NCBI GenBank assembly: GCA_963766935.1
Contig: CAVYBY010000008.1
Location: forward strand, 124,001 to 188,000
Origin: CAVYBY01 sp963766935
Lineage (GTDB): Bacteria; Actinomycetota; UBA4738; HRBIN12
Reading direction: 5' to 3'
Length of the DNA stretch: 64,000 nucleotides
Shown here: piece after piece, positions 51,661 through 61,657 of the stretch
How the letters are laid out: every line of letters starts with the position of its first letter
Numbering within the stretch: position 1 is the stretch's first letter
Translations under genes and position numbers: made by a program
The notes under the pieces: generated by a model
The model's input: only the letters and a program-made list of their open reading frames with translations
What the model was told of the DNA's origin: nothing
Databases searched by the model: none

Positions 51661-52763
51661 GACAGAAGCTCCTCGTACACGGATTCCTCTCGTTCGACGG
51701 CGACGCGCATGTCAAACCCGCGGGCATGGCTCCGTGCGGCGCCGGCCATCGCCAGCCGCAGCTCCGGGTCGTCGAGCAGTCGGCCGATCGCGTCGGACAT
51801 CGCGTCCGGGTCGTTCACCGGCACGACGTACCCGTCGACGCCGTTGCTCACGACCTCGGGAAGCCCGCCCGCATCCGTGACCACCGCGGGCTTCCCGAGG
51901 GCCAGCGCCTCGACGACCGCGACCGACAGCCCCTCGTGCAACGACGACAGGACGAACACGTCGAACGCGCTCACGATCCGCTGGGCGTCGTCACGGATGC
52001 CGGTGAAGATCACGCGGTCGCTGAGGCCGAGCGCCGCCGCCAGGTCGCGGGTCGGTGCCTCGAGCGGACCGGCCCCGACGAGCACCAGCCAGACGTCCGA
52101 TGCCGACGCGAGAACCTTGGCCATCGCGTGCAGCAGCACGTGGTGCGCTTTCTTCGGCGTGAAGCTTGCGACGCATCCAATGACGCGTGCACCTTTTGGG
52201 ATGCCCAGCTCCAGACGAACCCCGTCCGGGTCGACCCAGGAGGCGACGGCGCGGTGATCGATGCCGTGATGGAGCGTCTCGATCGGCGGTAGCCGCCGTT
52301 GCCCGAACGGGCGCGGGTACCGCATGGATGCCTGAACGTGATTCGAGACGGCAAAGACGTGGTCGTTCCGCCGGAACGTCACCATGTTCCCGACGTAGGT
52401 CGCCCGATGGTACGAGGGCCAGACGTTGTGCTCCGTGTAGACGATGGGAGGGCGTCGGTGAAGGGGAAGCGCCAGCCTCGTTCCGATCGCCAGGTACGGA
52501 GAGTGCACGTGCACCAGATCGATCTCCTCCGTTCGAACGAACTTGCGGACGGCGTGGACCCACCCGGTGCCAGGCATGTTGGTCAGCTGAAAGGCGGGCA
52601 CGCCGTGTCCGCGCAACGCGCCGAGCATCGCGGCATTGCTGGGGACGAGGTACCCGATCTGATACTCGAACCGCGAGCGGTCCAGATACGGGACCGAGTT
52701 GAGCAGGAGCTGTTCGGTGCCGCCGCGATTGAGGCCCTTCACGAGGATCAGGACGCGTTTCAC
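51657..52763 (-). CDS. Family 4 glycosyltransferase
   Basis: 368 residues. N-terminal LVKGLNRGGTEQLLLNSVPYL is typical of the GT4 group. The acceptor domain has VHVHSPYLAIGTRLA and VYTEHNVWPSYHRAT. The donor domain has GCVASFTPKKAHHVLLHAMA and the E-x7-E region SSLHEGLSVAVVEALALGKP. It transfers a sugar to the lipid-linked intermediate at the cytoplasmic face. Confidence 0.92.
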   Translation of the reverse strand: MKRVLILVKGLNRGGTEQLLLNSVPYLDRSRFEYQIGYLVPSNAAMLGALRGHGVPAFQLTNMPGTGWVHAVRKFVRTEEIDLVHVHSPYLAIGTRLALPLHRRPPIVYTEHNVWPSYHRATYVGNMVTFRRNDHVFAVSNHVQASMRYPRPFGQRRLPPIETLHHGIDHRAVASWVDPDGVRLELGIPKGARVIGCVASFTPKKAHHVLLHAMAKVLASASDVWLVLVGAGPLEAPTRDLAAALGLSDRVIFTGIRDDAQRIVSAFDVFVLSSLHEGLSVAVVEALALGKPAVVTDAGGLPEVVSNGVDGYVVPVNDPDAMSDAIGRLLDDPELRLAMAGAARSHARGFDMRVAVEREESVYEELLS

Positions 52764-52798
52764 GAAGACTCCTAGTGGATCGCGGGTGACCGGTTCGG

Positions 52799-54421
52799 TC
52801 AGTAGGGGAAGAAGGCCGGGATGACGGTCGACGTGCCGTTCGGGTTCACCTGGAACGCCGTCCAGTCCGCCCGCTGCACGCGGTACGCGCTGCCCGGCAC
52901 CATGTTTCTGACGGTGAAGTCGGCCGGCTCGAGGGTCCCGGTGCCGTCGTTGGTGCAGTTCACGAAGTCGTAGCGGGACGGTTGCCCGTTCGATTCTTCG
53001 ACCGAGACGCGCGAGATGAGGGACCCGTAGAACGTTGCGACCCCGGTCGTGGAGACGACGTGGTTCGCGACGGCAAGTCCGTCGTAGACGCGAGCACCCC
53101 GGTACGCCAGTTGGTCATGGGGTTCGGTGGCCGAGACCGAATGCATGACGACGCCCACGTTGTTGGAGAACGTCAGCAGTCCGTCGACGTGGAGGAGGTT
53201 CCAGTACGAACCGTGCTCGAATCCGATCCGGTTGTAGAACGAGGTGAAGTCGGTCACCGTATGCTGCGATGTGTCGTTGTGCCAGAAGTAGATGCCCGAC
53301 CACTTGTTGTTGTGGGCAACGCAGTTCGTCATCGACCACACGAGGTTCGAGCTCGAGTTCGTCTGCTTGGGCCAGATGAATCCGCTTGCCGCGTCGTTTC
53401 CCCGGTTCCCCGCGACCACGCAGTCGTTCGTAACGAGCCCGGAGCCCAGGCCGAGATTGAAGCCGGCCAGCCGGTAGCCCCGATTGATCGGGATCGGAAC
53501 GAGCTTGGCCGCCATGCAGTGCCGGTACTGGATGTCGTTCGAGCGGTCGGGGTTGTCCCACCAGTAGGCGTCCTCGTTCACGCCGAAGGCGATGCAGTCG
53601 GAGAACGTGACGCCGTCCGACAGATGGGGAACGAACGCGTGCGAGCCGCAGTCGCGGATCACCACCCCGGTGACCTTCGACCCCACCGAGCCCTTGCCGC
53701 ACATGTGGAAATGCAGGCCGTAGCGGCCGGGCACGAAGATGCCGTCGCCGGAACCCCGGCGTGGCCCGACGTAGCGGATCTCCGCCCACCTGATCGACTG
53801 GGGTGCCGACGAGTGGATGAAGATGTGCGTGCGGCCGCCCGGCGTCCCCTCGATGCGAACGGTGCGCGTCAGGTTGAGCGCTTCCTGGGTGAACACGCGC
53901 CCATCGGGAGCCGAGACCTCTTCGAGCGGCCCCGACAAGGGCGCGAACGTGGCGACGTCGCCGGCAGCGAACGGCGTGGTCAATATCTCGTGGTTCCGCC
54001 TCCACGTTGGATCCGAGCCCGTTCGGTTCCATCCGGCCCGCCGGTCTCCACGGATGTTCAGCCGGCCCGCGCCCACGACCCACAACCCGACGTCGCTACC
54101 GAGGACGACCATGCCACCGCCGACGAAGTCGTCTTCGTCGATCCCTTCGAACCGGAGCGTGTGGGTGACGCCGGGCCCGGGTCTCATCTCGAGCGTCCCC
54201 CGGACGACCAGGTTGCCGCGCATCACCAGGGTGGTGCTGAGGTTCGGGTTGAACCGGAGGGTTCGCCCCGCTCGCACCGTGTGCGTATCGAGTCGGACGG
54301 TTCCTCGGATCTGCCAGACGTCAGCGCGGCCGCCGAGGCCGACCGCGGAGGAGATCGACCGCACCAGGCCGGCCCCAGCGGCCGCGAACGCACCCAATCG
54401 CAGGAACTCACGCCGCTTCAT
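52799..54421 (-). CDS. Tat-exported G8/right-handed beta-helix protein (CEMIP-like)
   Basis: 540 residues. A twin-arginine signal MKRREFLRLGAFAAAGAGLV begins the protein. Residues 45-130 resemble a G8 domain (LRFNPNLSTTLVMRGNLVV, GVTHTLRFEGIDEDDFVGGG). Then come beta-helix coils with repeated parallel-sheet text (GSVGSKVTGVVIRDCGSHAF, GLVTNDCVVAGNRGND, LVWSMTNCVAHNNKWSGIYF). CEMIP-type proteins act on or bind hyaluronan, so a role in cutting or shaping the exported polysaccharide is plausible. It sits inside the glycosyltransferase operon next to sulfotransferases. Confidence 0.78.
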   Translation of the reverse strand: MKRREFLRLGAFAAAGAGLVRSISSAVGLGGRADVWQIRGTVRLDTHTVRAGRTLRFNPNLSTTLVMRGNLVVRGTLEMRPGPGVTHTLRFEGIDEDDFVGGGMVVLGSDVGLWVVGAGRLNIRGDRRAGWNRTGSDPTWRRNHEILTTPFAAGDVATFAPLSGPLEEVSAPDGRVFTQEALNLTRTVRIEGTPGGRTHIFIHSSAPQSIRWAEIRYVGPRRGSGDGIFVPGRYGLHFHMCGKGSVGSKVTGVVIRDCGSHAFVPHLSDGVTFSDCIAFGVNEDAYWWDNPDRSNDIQYRHCMAAKLVPIPINRGYRLAGFNLGLGSGLVTNDCVVAGNRGNDAASGFIWPKQTNSSSNLVWSMTNCVAHNNKWSGIYFWHNDTSQHTVTDFTSFYNRIGFEHGSYWNLLHVDGLLTFSNNVGVVMHSVSATEPHDQLAYRGARVYDGLAVANHVVSTTGVATFYGSLISRVSVEESNGQPSRYDFVNCTNDGTGTLEPADFTVRNMVPGSAYRVQRADWTAFQVNPNGTSTVIPAFFPY

Positions 54422-54430
54422 CGGAGCTCC

Positions 54431-55375
54431 TCATTCGTGTCTGTATCCGAGGCGAGAGAAGAGGGGCTCCGCCTGTTGCGCGATTCGTTCCTTCTCGTCC
54501 CGCGACAACGAGGTCTCCCAAGCCGCGTCGAGTCTCACCTCTCCGTTGAAGGTCGAGGCCATGGCGTTTCCAATCACATGAGCGTTCCCGGGTGGACGAC
54601 ACACGTCGTGGTTCTCAACACCCATGAACTCGAAGATGCGATGCATGGTGGCTGCCGGTTCTCGTGCAAGGTCTTCGTAGCGCACTCTCAAGTCCCGGCC
54701 GGCCGCCAGACCGCGTGAGGCGCGAAGGATTCGTCGATGACCCTTCGTCCAACTGGCCGCGATGGCGGATGGCGTCATCGGTGAGAGCCCTTTGTCGAAG
54801 CGATGCCGGTTCATGGAGCGGGCGAATGCACGAGGGTCCCGAATGAGATGAATCAGCCGGACGTCGAGGTCCCTCGAACTCCTGAACGCGAGGAACTTCG
54901 TCACACTCTTCTCTCCGTCCACCAACAGGGTGGCCCCGGTTGCGAGAAGCGCGGCGTTCCTGAAGGCGGTCCAGGCGCGGACGTATTCGGCATGTCGCCG
55001 GCGGGACAACCGCCAGGCATCCGCGGAGGACAGGATCGCCGTGGTGGATATCAACGCGCTGAGCCAAACGTTGACGGAGGGGCTGGCCGTCAGATCTGGA
55101 ACCGTCGGAAGCAACTTTCCTATGGTCGCCCTTCGCGCGGGTACCGCCGACAAGACGCATGTCCAGAATGCGCACTCGGGAAGCCGGCGGCCGCAGGAAC
55201 ACCAGATCTCCGGTCGCCGCGGATTGGTATCGCCGGGATCGACGATGTTCGGATGATTGCTGAGCAAGAGCGCGAGCAGAGTGGCGCCGTGATAGGAGGG
55301 AGCGAGCACAAAGTAGTGCGGGCTCTGTTGCGTCGGGTGATCCACTGGAGTCGAAGTTTGGGTCGTGGTCTTCAC
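54431..55375 (-). CDS. Sulfotransferase-family protein (1)
   Basis: 314 residues from a GTG. The PAPS 5'-phosphosulfate loop appears as LAPSYHGATLLALLLSNHP, less canonical than in its neighbour. The 3'-phosphate block is VRLIHLIRDPRAFARSMNR. The later LRVRYEDLAREPAATMHRIFEFMG is standard. A CSCGRRLPECAFW segment near residue 55 is Cys-rich and may be structural. It probably sulfates a sugar of the locus product. It is tightly packed between the second sulfotransferase and the G8 protein. Confidence 0.85.
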   Translation of the reverse strand: MKTTTQTSTPVDHPTQQSPHYFVLAPSYHGATLLALLLSNHPNIVDPGDTNPRRPEIWCSCGRRLPECAFWTCVLSAVPARRATIGKLLPTVPDLTASPSVNVWLSALISTTAILSSADAWRLSRRRHAEYVRAWTAFRNAALLATGATLLVDGEKSVTKFLAFRSSRDLDVRLIHLIRDPRAFARSMNRHRFDKGLSPMTPSAIAASWTKGHRRILRASRGLAAGRDLRVRYEDLAREPAATMHRIFEFMGVENHDVCRPPGNAHVIGNAMASTFNGEVRLDAAWETSLSRDEKERIAQQAEPLFSRLGYRHE

Positions 55376-55376
55376 C

Positions 55377-56231
55377 TCAGACTCTTCCGCCTCCAACGGC
55401 GCGCTCGACGAGGCGGATCTGCGCTTCGTTGAGCTGGTCTTGGAACTTCTCGTTGCGGCTCTCGAGCCCCAGGCTCTGCACGTATGAAGTGAGGCTCGGA
55501 TCCCTGTCCAGTCGCGCGAAGTCCAGGAGATCTCGAAGAACACGAACTGGTTCGGATACAAGTTCTTCGTAGTGAATCTCGAGGTACCGATGTGGAGGCA
55601 TCGCCCGGCCGTCTTCGCGGGCTTTGCCGACATCCGCCGCCCAGAGCCTCGCGGCCAACTCGGCCGGATCGCGCCCCTGCGCCGCCCACTCACGGGGTGT
55701 GACGCCGTCTTCGCACCAGATCGGCAGGTCGGGCCAGAAGCCGACTCGAAGCAGCGACGCCACGACGGCCCTGGGATCTCGAAGGACGTGCACGAACAGC
55801 GCGTCGTCGAACAGCGCATCGACGTACCGCATGCATCGCGTGTTGCGGGTGTTCTTGTTGAGAAAGCGGCTCTTGCCTTGGTACCGCAGATGCCGCCGGA
55901 CGGCGCGGTTCACCCGCCGGACGGTGTCCTCCGTCACATCCGTCTCGTCGAGCGGGCCGTCGAGCGGCGTCTCGTTTGCCCAGAGCCGGTAGCCCTCCGC
56001 CGGCTTCGGCACCCATTTGCCGGCACGCTGGATCGCGGAGCTTCGATAGAGGTTCGACAGCGCCGCCAGCTGCGGCACGGACGGCCAGCGGTCGGTCAGG
56101 TTGGAGAACCAGCCCACGTCGGGATGCCGAGCGAGGATCTCGTACAAGAGCGTGGTCCCGGACCGCCCGACGCCCACGACCAGGACGGGACGCGTCACCT
56201 TCTTGACGGGCTCTCTGGTGATGGCACTCAT
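55377..56231 (-). CDS. Sulfotransferase-family protein (2)
   Basis: 284 residues. The PAPS 5' loop LVVGVGRSGTTLLYEIL is canonical, and the 3' block is LFVHVLRDPRAVVASLL. The domain ends EIHYEELVSEPVRVLRDLLDF. Its ATG overlaps the preceding glycosyltransferase stop (ATGA), and its stop is 1 base from the next GTG. Together with its neighbour it suggests a sulfated exopolysaccharide. Confidence 0.9.
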   Translation of the reverse strand: MSAITREPVKKVTRPVLVVGVGRSGTTLLYEILARHPDVGWFSNLTDRWPSVPQLAALSNLYRSSAIQRAGKWVPKPAEGYRLWANETPLDGPLDETDVTEDTVRRVNRAVRRHLRYQGKSRFLNKNTRNTRCMRYVDALFDDALFVHVLRDPRAVVASLLRVGFWPDLPIWCEDGVTPREWAAQGRDPAELAARLWAADVGKAREDGRAMPPHRYLEIHYEELVSEPVRVLRDLLDFARLDRDPSLTSYVQSLGLESRNEKFQDQLNEAQIRLVERAVGGGRV

Positions 56232-57160
56232 ACGAGGTCCCGCGGATCGACGCCCGCGACGGCGCCCAACCGGTTCCCCCACGCGTCGCGGACGGCCCTG
56301 ACACCGAGGCGGAGATGGGAGATGGCCGCGGTGGGATGCAGAGGCAGGTTGGCGATCGGTTTCGCGAATCCTCGGACGAACGCCACGCGCGCCGCCCGCA
56401 GCGCATGCCCCCGATGGATGAGGATCCACAGCACGTTGCGCAGGCTGTAGTAGCGCTCCCAGCGAGGCTCATCCAGTCCGAGGCGCGGCGTTGTTCGCTG
56501 CGGGTCGCGGGAGTGCCGGAGCTCGTAGGACTGCGCCAGCTTGCCGTGGACGAACAGTGGATATCCGGCGTCGATCATCCGGAGCCCGTACTCCAGCTCC
56601 TCGAAGCCAAAGAAGAGCTCGGGACGGAACGTTCCCACGTCCCGGACGGCGGCCACCGAATAGAGCGGGAAGAAATTGCCGTGCAGGTGGTCGACCGCAA
56701 CCGGTCCCCCCGCCAGGACGCGCGACGGGATCGGAATCGTTCTGCCCCGGCTCCAGTCGAATCGCGCGCCGCGAAGGCCGACGCCTCCCAGCGTTGGGTC
56801 GGACACGCGCAGCTCTTGCGAGAACCTCAGGAGCCCTTCGAGCGTGTCGGGCGCCGGCAGTTCGTCGTCGTCGTCGAACAACGCAAGCCAGTCGTCGTCG
56901 TCCGCCAGCTTCATGGCCGCCTCCATCCCGACGGCCCGCCCGCCGGCCGGCCCAAGGTTCCGCCCGGGAACGATCAGCTCGGCGTCGAGGCCCGCATCGC
57001 GGCACCGCTCGACGAGCGTTTGCGTCTCTTCGCTGGGGCCCCCGTTGTCGACCACGACGAGACCGCTCACGTGCAGCGTCTGGTCGCCGATCGCCGTCAG
57101 TGCGCGCGCAAGCTCGGCCGGCCGGCGGTAGGTGACGACGATGGCAAAGACACAATCCAC
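56228..57160 (-). CDS. Family 2 glycosyltransferase
   Basis: 310 residues from a GTG. GT-A fold: VFAIVVTYRRPAELARALTA, the LVVVDNGG nucleotide site, NLGPAGGRAVG and the DxD-type LALFDDDDELP. The C-terminal part contains FFGFEELEYGLRMIDAGYP, with a basic tail. It resembles GalactofuranosylTransferase/rhamnosyltransferase members (GlfT-like N-terminus), but the sugar cannot be named. Confidence 0.9.
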   Translation of the reverse strand: MDCVFAIVVTYRRPAELARALTAIGDQTLHVSGLVVVDNGGPSEETQTLVERCRDAGLDAELIVPGRNLGPAGGRAVGMEAAMKLADDDDWLALFDDDDELPAPDTLEGLLRFSQELRVSDPTLGGVGLRGARFDWSRGRTIPIPSRVLAGGPVAVDHLHGNFFPLYSVAAVRDVGTFRPELFFGFEELEYGLRMIDAGYPLFVHGKLAQSYELRHSRDPQRTTPRLGLDEPRWERYYSLRNVLWILIHRGHALRAARVAFVRGFAKPIANLPLHPTAAISHLRLGVRAVRDAWGNRLGAVAGVDPRDLV

Positions 57161-57213
57161 GGCACGCCTTTCAAACAAAGAGCTGCGATAGTCAGCGGTT
57201 GCGGTGTGACGGC

Positions 57214-59087
57214 TCAGAGGTCGTTGATCAACCGGGCGGCGTGGCACAGCGCGCGGGCGGTGAACCGGCGCGACCGCGCGAGCGGGCTGCTCCAGTGCCG
57301 CTTGGCTCTTGGCAGCGGCGACCTCACCGAGGTCTGCTCGCCGTTCAGCTCGGCCAGGTAGTCGTCGAAGACGGCCCGCCAGATGACCCGCTGCAGCAGG
57401 GACTCGCCTTGCGGCCTGGACTCGCCGGACCGCAGGCCTTGCCACTCTCGCTCGACGCTCTTCGCGTCGAAGGCGTCGCCCCACGAACCTGGGTCGGCCA
57501 CCACGGCACCGATGAGCTCGTGGTCCGGCGCAAACGCCATCCGAGGCCGCAGCGAAGGGACGACCTCACTTGACGAGCGCCGGTAGTAAGGCATGTCCTT
57601 CCAGACCGGGATCAGGTGCCCGGTCACCGCGCGATGCAGGGCGTTCTGCCGGCGTTGCTCCGGGCTCAGGTCGAAGGCCGCACGCAGGAACTCCGGAACG
57701 AGGAGCGGTGAGACGACGCCATTGCCTTCCGCGGTGGTGCCCCAGCGCCGAACTCGCTCGGCCGCGTAGAAGTAGTCGAGGACCTTCGCGTCGTCCAGCC
57801 CCGCCGTCGTCGCCGAGTCCAGAACTCGTCGCACCTGCCATGCGGCCGCCGCTTTCGCTTCAGGCGAGACGCCGGCGCGACGGACGACACGGGACACCAA
57901 CCGCTCGCAGATGCTCTCGACCCGCCGGCCGTAGGGGAGCGCCACCAGGTCCGCAATGTCTGGGGGGTAGTAGTGGCCGTGAGCGATCTCCCCCGCTCCG
58001 CCGCTCACACCGATGTGCTGCGGGTACGCGAGGCCGGCGGGCGGACGCGTACTCAGGTACGTGGCCATCCGCGATCCCTCTTGGAGTCGATGCCACCCGA
58101 GCGCCTGTTCCAGAAGAGGAGCTCCCTCGTCGGAAACCGTCGTCCATGGCCCCGAGTCCACACGGTGCCGGACCGGCATCGCAAGCGCGGAGACCAGCCG
58201 CCGCGCCGTCGTGGCTTCCCCGGCCTCGGCGTCGTTCGTGTAGAGCTGAATGTCAACCCCGGCCGCAAGAAACGCCGCCGCAACCATTCGCGAATCGCGG
58301 CCTCCGCTCAGGCTGACGACGAGATCCCCCGACCACATTCGCGGAACCGACCGGGCGAGCTCCTGCAACGCGTCGGCGACTTCGTGGACCCGATCGGCCG
58401 CGAGCGGGTCGCCGCGGCGGTTGGCCGCGAGCCCGGCGAGGACGTCGACACGGCGCTCAAACCGTCCCAGTCCACCGGCGTCGTACCCGGTCTGTGCACC
58501 GGCGGGCACGGCGTACACCTGCTCGAACGCGGTGTGATCCCCCATGAACCAACCGGTCGCGGCGAACGTTCGCCACCCCGTGAGGTCGGCCGCCGCACGG
58601 ACTCCTGCGAACAGACAGGCGGCCGCGGGACGATTCGACCAAACCCAGCCGCCCGGAAACCGCAGCTGGTAGAGCCGTCCGACGCCCAGTGCGTCGGTCA
58701 GCAACGTGAGTCGGCCCACATCCGGTTCGAGGGTGGACATGACGAACGGAGGGGTCAGCTCCGCCACGCGCTCGGGCCGTTCGAGCAGCGCCAGACTGAG
58801 CGGGAGGCCGCCCGCTCCACGGTTCGTTGCCCGACGACGCGCTCGTAGCCGAGCGGGTAATAGAGCGACCCGACCGCGAAGGAGGGTTCCTCTTGCCACA
58901 CCGGCCATCGCGACGGCGAATCCGTCGCGTCCCACACATGGAGTCCGACCCTGCCGGCATCACGTCCACGCCGGGTCACGGGGACCGTCCATAGGCGACC
59001 GTAGTGAGCCGCCACGCTTGCCAGCCGCGCGGCAATCTCGTTGTCGTTGGGCTCGTGTTCCAACCCGTAGGCGACCAGCACCTGCAT
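57214..59087 (-). CDS. Asparagine-synthetase-like protein, one frameshift
   Basis: About 624 residues. The N-terminus MQVLVAYGLEHEPND lacks the Cys2 nucleophile, so the glutaminase half is inactive or only structural. After one indel near 58810 the second frame continues LPLSLALLERPERV to the end. The ATP-pyrophosphatase domain has VVSLSGGRDSRMVAAAFLAA (SGGxDS) and SGGAGEIAHGHYYPP. Such proteins amidate or ligate carboxylates; lasso-peptide cyclases share the fold, and relatives sit in polysaccharide loci. Either an amidated uronic acid or a peptide-related role is possible. Confidence 0.8.
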
Positions 59088-59109
59088 GACACACCCCTCT
59101 TCGTGCGAG

Positions 59110-60324
59110 TCAAACCGCGACGCGCATGTCCTCGTAGACGCCCAGAAGCTTGGTGGCCGAGCGCGACCAGTTGTACGTGTCGTGGACGGCGCGTTTCCCG
59201 TTCTCTCCCAGCCGGGTCCGCAGGTCCGGATCGGTCAGCCGGATGAGAGCGCCCGCCAGCCCGTCGCTGTCGCCGAGGGGGACGAGGAGACCGCAGTCCG
59301 CCTCCTCGACGACGCGACGGGTCCCTGCTCGGTCCGTGGCGACGACGGGCTTGCCCGCGAGCATGTACTGGAAGAGCTTGTTCGCAAGTCCGGCGTCGGT
59401 CTGGACACCGCCGACCAACGGAAGGATGCCGACGTCGCTGGCGGCCAGATATGCGGGCACGCGAGCGAACTCGACCCATCCCTCGAAGCGCACGTGATCG
59501 CCGATCCCGAACTCGGCGACGAGCTGTTCGAGCGAGGCCCGCTTGCGGCCGTCTCCGACGATCACCAGGACCGCGTTGGGGACGGCCCGCGCCACCACCG
59601 GCATCGCGCGGATGGCCGTCGCGAGGTCGTGACTGCCACCTAGACCCCCGACGTAGCCGATGACGAAGGCATTCCGAAACTCGTCCTGCAGCGCGAGGTC
59701 CGGCGGCGACGAGAGGAACCGTTCGACGTCCACGTAGCTCTCGACGACGGTGATCCGTTCCGGACGCACGCCGACCGAGGCGAGTCGCGATCCCATTTCG
59801 TCCGCGACGGCGATGACCGCGGAGCACCGTGGGACGGACCGCTGCTCGTACTTCTCCCACCGGCGCGGATCCAGGAGAAACCGGCCGAGTGGCGAGAGCG
59901 ACCTGCCCTTGATGTAGAAGGGAAGCGCCATCGGATAGTTCTCGTGCAGATCGGCGACGACTCGTGCGCCCGTCCTGGTTCCCGCGCGAAGCGCGGTCTT
60001 CACGAGCGGCAGGTCGTGCACGTGGATCACGTCGAACCGCCCCACCTCTCGCGCGAGAAGGCGAATCTCACGCGCCCACCGACCGTTGTGGAACCAGAGC
60101 AAGGAGAGGTTGGGAACGCGCCGCCTCCAACCCGTGAGCTCCGCTTTGGGAGTGACGGTGTGCACCACCAGGTCGCGCAGCGTCCCCGGGAGCTCGATCT
60201 CATCCCGGGCGTCTTCCAGGCACAGAAGGTGCACCTCGTGACCCGCTCCGAGCAGCGAGGCCATCTCGCCCTCGACACGGATGTCGGGCGGGAATCGATT
60301 TTCGAGGAGCATGAGCACGCGCAT
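59110..60324 (-). CDS. Family 4 glycosyltransferase
   Basis: 404 residues. MRVLMLLENRFPPDIRVEGEM is the usual GT4 N-terminus. The acceptor side has VIHVHDLPLVKTALRAG and VADLHENYPMALPFY. The donor side has FVIGYVGGLGGSHDLATAIR and the GVQTDAGLANKLFQYMLAGKP block with an Asp in place of the first Glu of E-x7-E. It sits in the tight gene row of the polysaccharide locus. Confidence 0.92.
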   Translation of the reverse strand: MRVLMLLENRFPPDIRVEGEMASLLGAGHEVHLLCLEDARDEIELPGTLRDLVVHTVTPKAELTGWRRRVPNLSLLWFHNGRWAREIRLLAREVGRFDVIHVHDLPLVKTALRAGTRTGARVVADLHENYPMALPFYIKGRSLSPLGRFLLDPRRWEKYEQRSVPRCSAVIAVADEMGSRLASVGVRPERITVVESYVDVERFLSSPPDLALQDEFRNAFVIGYVGGLGGSHDLATAIRAMPVVARAVPNAVLVIVGDGRKRASLEQLVAEFGIGDHVRFEGWVEFARVPAYLAASDVGILPLVGGVQTDAGLANKLFQYMLAGKPVVATDRAGTRRVVEEADCGLLVPLGDSDGLAGALIRLTDPDLRTRLGENGKRAVHDTYNWSRSATKLLGVYEDMRVAV

Positions 60325-60382
60325 GACCTAGGTGCCTCCAATGTGTCGATGACCGGACGGCGGGCGGACGTCTCGGCGAGCG

Positions 60383-61657
60383 TCAGCCCACGCCGACCGG
60401 ATGGCCGGTTCGTTCGAGGCGGCGCTCGAAGACATCGGAGAGAAGCCGGGTTCTCGCCGCCCACGTGAACTCCTCGAGCGCCGCGGACGGCCACGGCGGC
60501 AGGGCGAGAGATCCGGACGCCAGCTGCTCCAGCGCCGAGCGCACGCCGTTCGCGGTTGCGGCGCCGATCCCCCGGCCGGTTCTCCGCAGCACGTCGGCCG
60601 CGTACTCGTCGGTGCCCGGTACGGCGAGGATGGGTTTGGAGGCGGCCAGGTACTCGTAGAGCTTGCCCCCCGGAGAGCCCAAAAGCCCGTCGGACGTCGT
60701 GACCAGCAACAGCGCGTCCGCTTCGCACATGGCGTGCCTCGACCGGTCCAACGAGACCACCCCGCGGTCGACCACCGCCTCCGACATGCCGCTGCGTCGC
60801 GCCTCCGCACGAAATCGTTCGAAGGACGGTCCCAGGTACGAGATCCGGACCGGCCGGGCAACTCCCGACCGCGTCCGGCCGTATTCGCGAGCGCCTTCGA
60901 AGAACGTCGAGTAGCCGGAGCGTCCCGGGTAGACGACCCCCGTGAACAACACATCGAGCACACTCGGGTCCGTCGGCGGGCGCTCGGAGGCATGGATCGC
61001 CGCCCATGCGGCTTCGTCGAAGGCGCTGGGGATCACGTGTGCCGGCCGCCGGATCAAACGTGCATCGCCTCGAGCGTCCTGGGGCCATACGTAGACGACG
61101 TCATCGGCATCGCGCAACGGACGGGCGAGCATCGCCGCCCGCTTCCGCAGAAGCCACGCCTTCGGGCCATTCCCACGAACCGTCATCACCGAGGTCCGCC
61201 AGATGCCGTCGCGCAACTCGGCCACCCATGGGATGGACCGCGACCGCCAGAAGGAGCGACCGATTCGCAGGGTGGAGACCGGCGGCGCCGTGGTCCACAT
61301 CAGCTCGACGTCGGTTGTCGAGAGGTACCGCTCCGCGGCCCGGCGGGCTTCGGACGCCCAGTCGTCCGTGCTGCCGGTGACGAAGCGAACGAGGCGTCCA
61401 AGGGCACCGTCGGTCGTATGTGCGTGCAGGTTCACTCGGATCACCTCGAGTTCGCGGTCAGCCTGGGACTTTGCGTGGCCGGGGCCGCCCGCACCACAGT
61501 GGCACCCGGGCGGGCGGACCTGCGTGGTGATCACGACCGGGGTCCAGCCCAGGTCCGACAAGCCGCGTGCCAATCCGTAGGCGCGCTCCGACGCAGTCGG
61601 CCAGCAGTTGCAGGGTGGAAAGCGCTTCGCGAACATCAGCACCCGCCGAGTCGTCAC
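60383..61657 (-). CDS. Family 4-like glycosyltransferase
   Basis: 424 residues from a GTG overlapping the previous stop by 4 bases. It begins RRVLMFAKRFPPCNCWPTAS and has a Cys/His-rich loop (RPPGCHCGAGGPGH) unusual for the family. The donor region includes VLDVLFTGVVYPGRSGY and LGSPGGKLYEYLAASKPILA. It contributes a sugar to the locus product; donor and linkage unknown. Confidence 0.87.
   Translation of the reverse strand: MTTRRVLMFAKRFPPCNCWPTASERAYGLARGLSDLGWTPVVITTQVRPPGCHCGAGGPGHAKSQADRELEVIRVNLHAHTTDGALGRLVRFVTGSTDDWASEARRAAERYLSTTDVELMWTTAPPVSTLRIGRSFWRSRSIPWVAELRDGIWRTSVMTVRGNGPKAWLLRKRAAMLARPLRDADDVVYVWPQDARGDARLIRRPAHVIPSAFDEAAWAAIHASERPPTDPSVLDVLFTGVVYPGRSGYSTFFEGAREYGRTRSGVARPVRISYLGPSFERFRAEARRSGMSEAVVDRGVVSLDRSRHAMCEADALLLVTTSDGLLGSPGGKLYEYLAASKPILAVPGTDEYAADVLRRTGRGIGAATANGVRSALEQLASGSLALPPWPSAALEEFTWAARTRLLSDVFERRLERTGHPVGVG

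Noticed and set aside
57214..59087. Lasso-peptide gene cluster
   Set aside because: A cyclase-like fold and a PqqD domain exist, but no transglutaminase-like leader protease and no lasso-type precursor were found near them.
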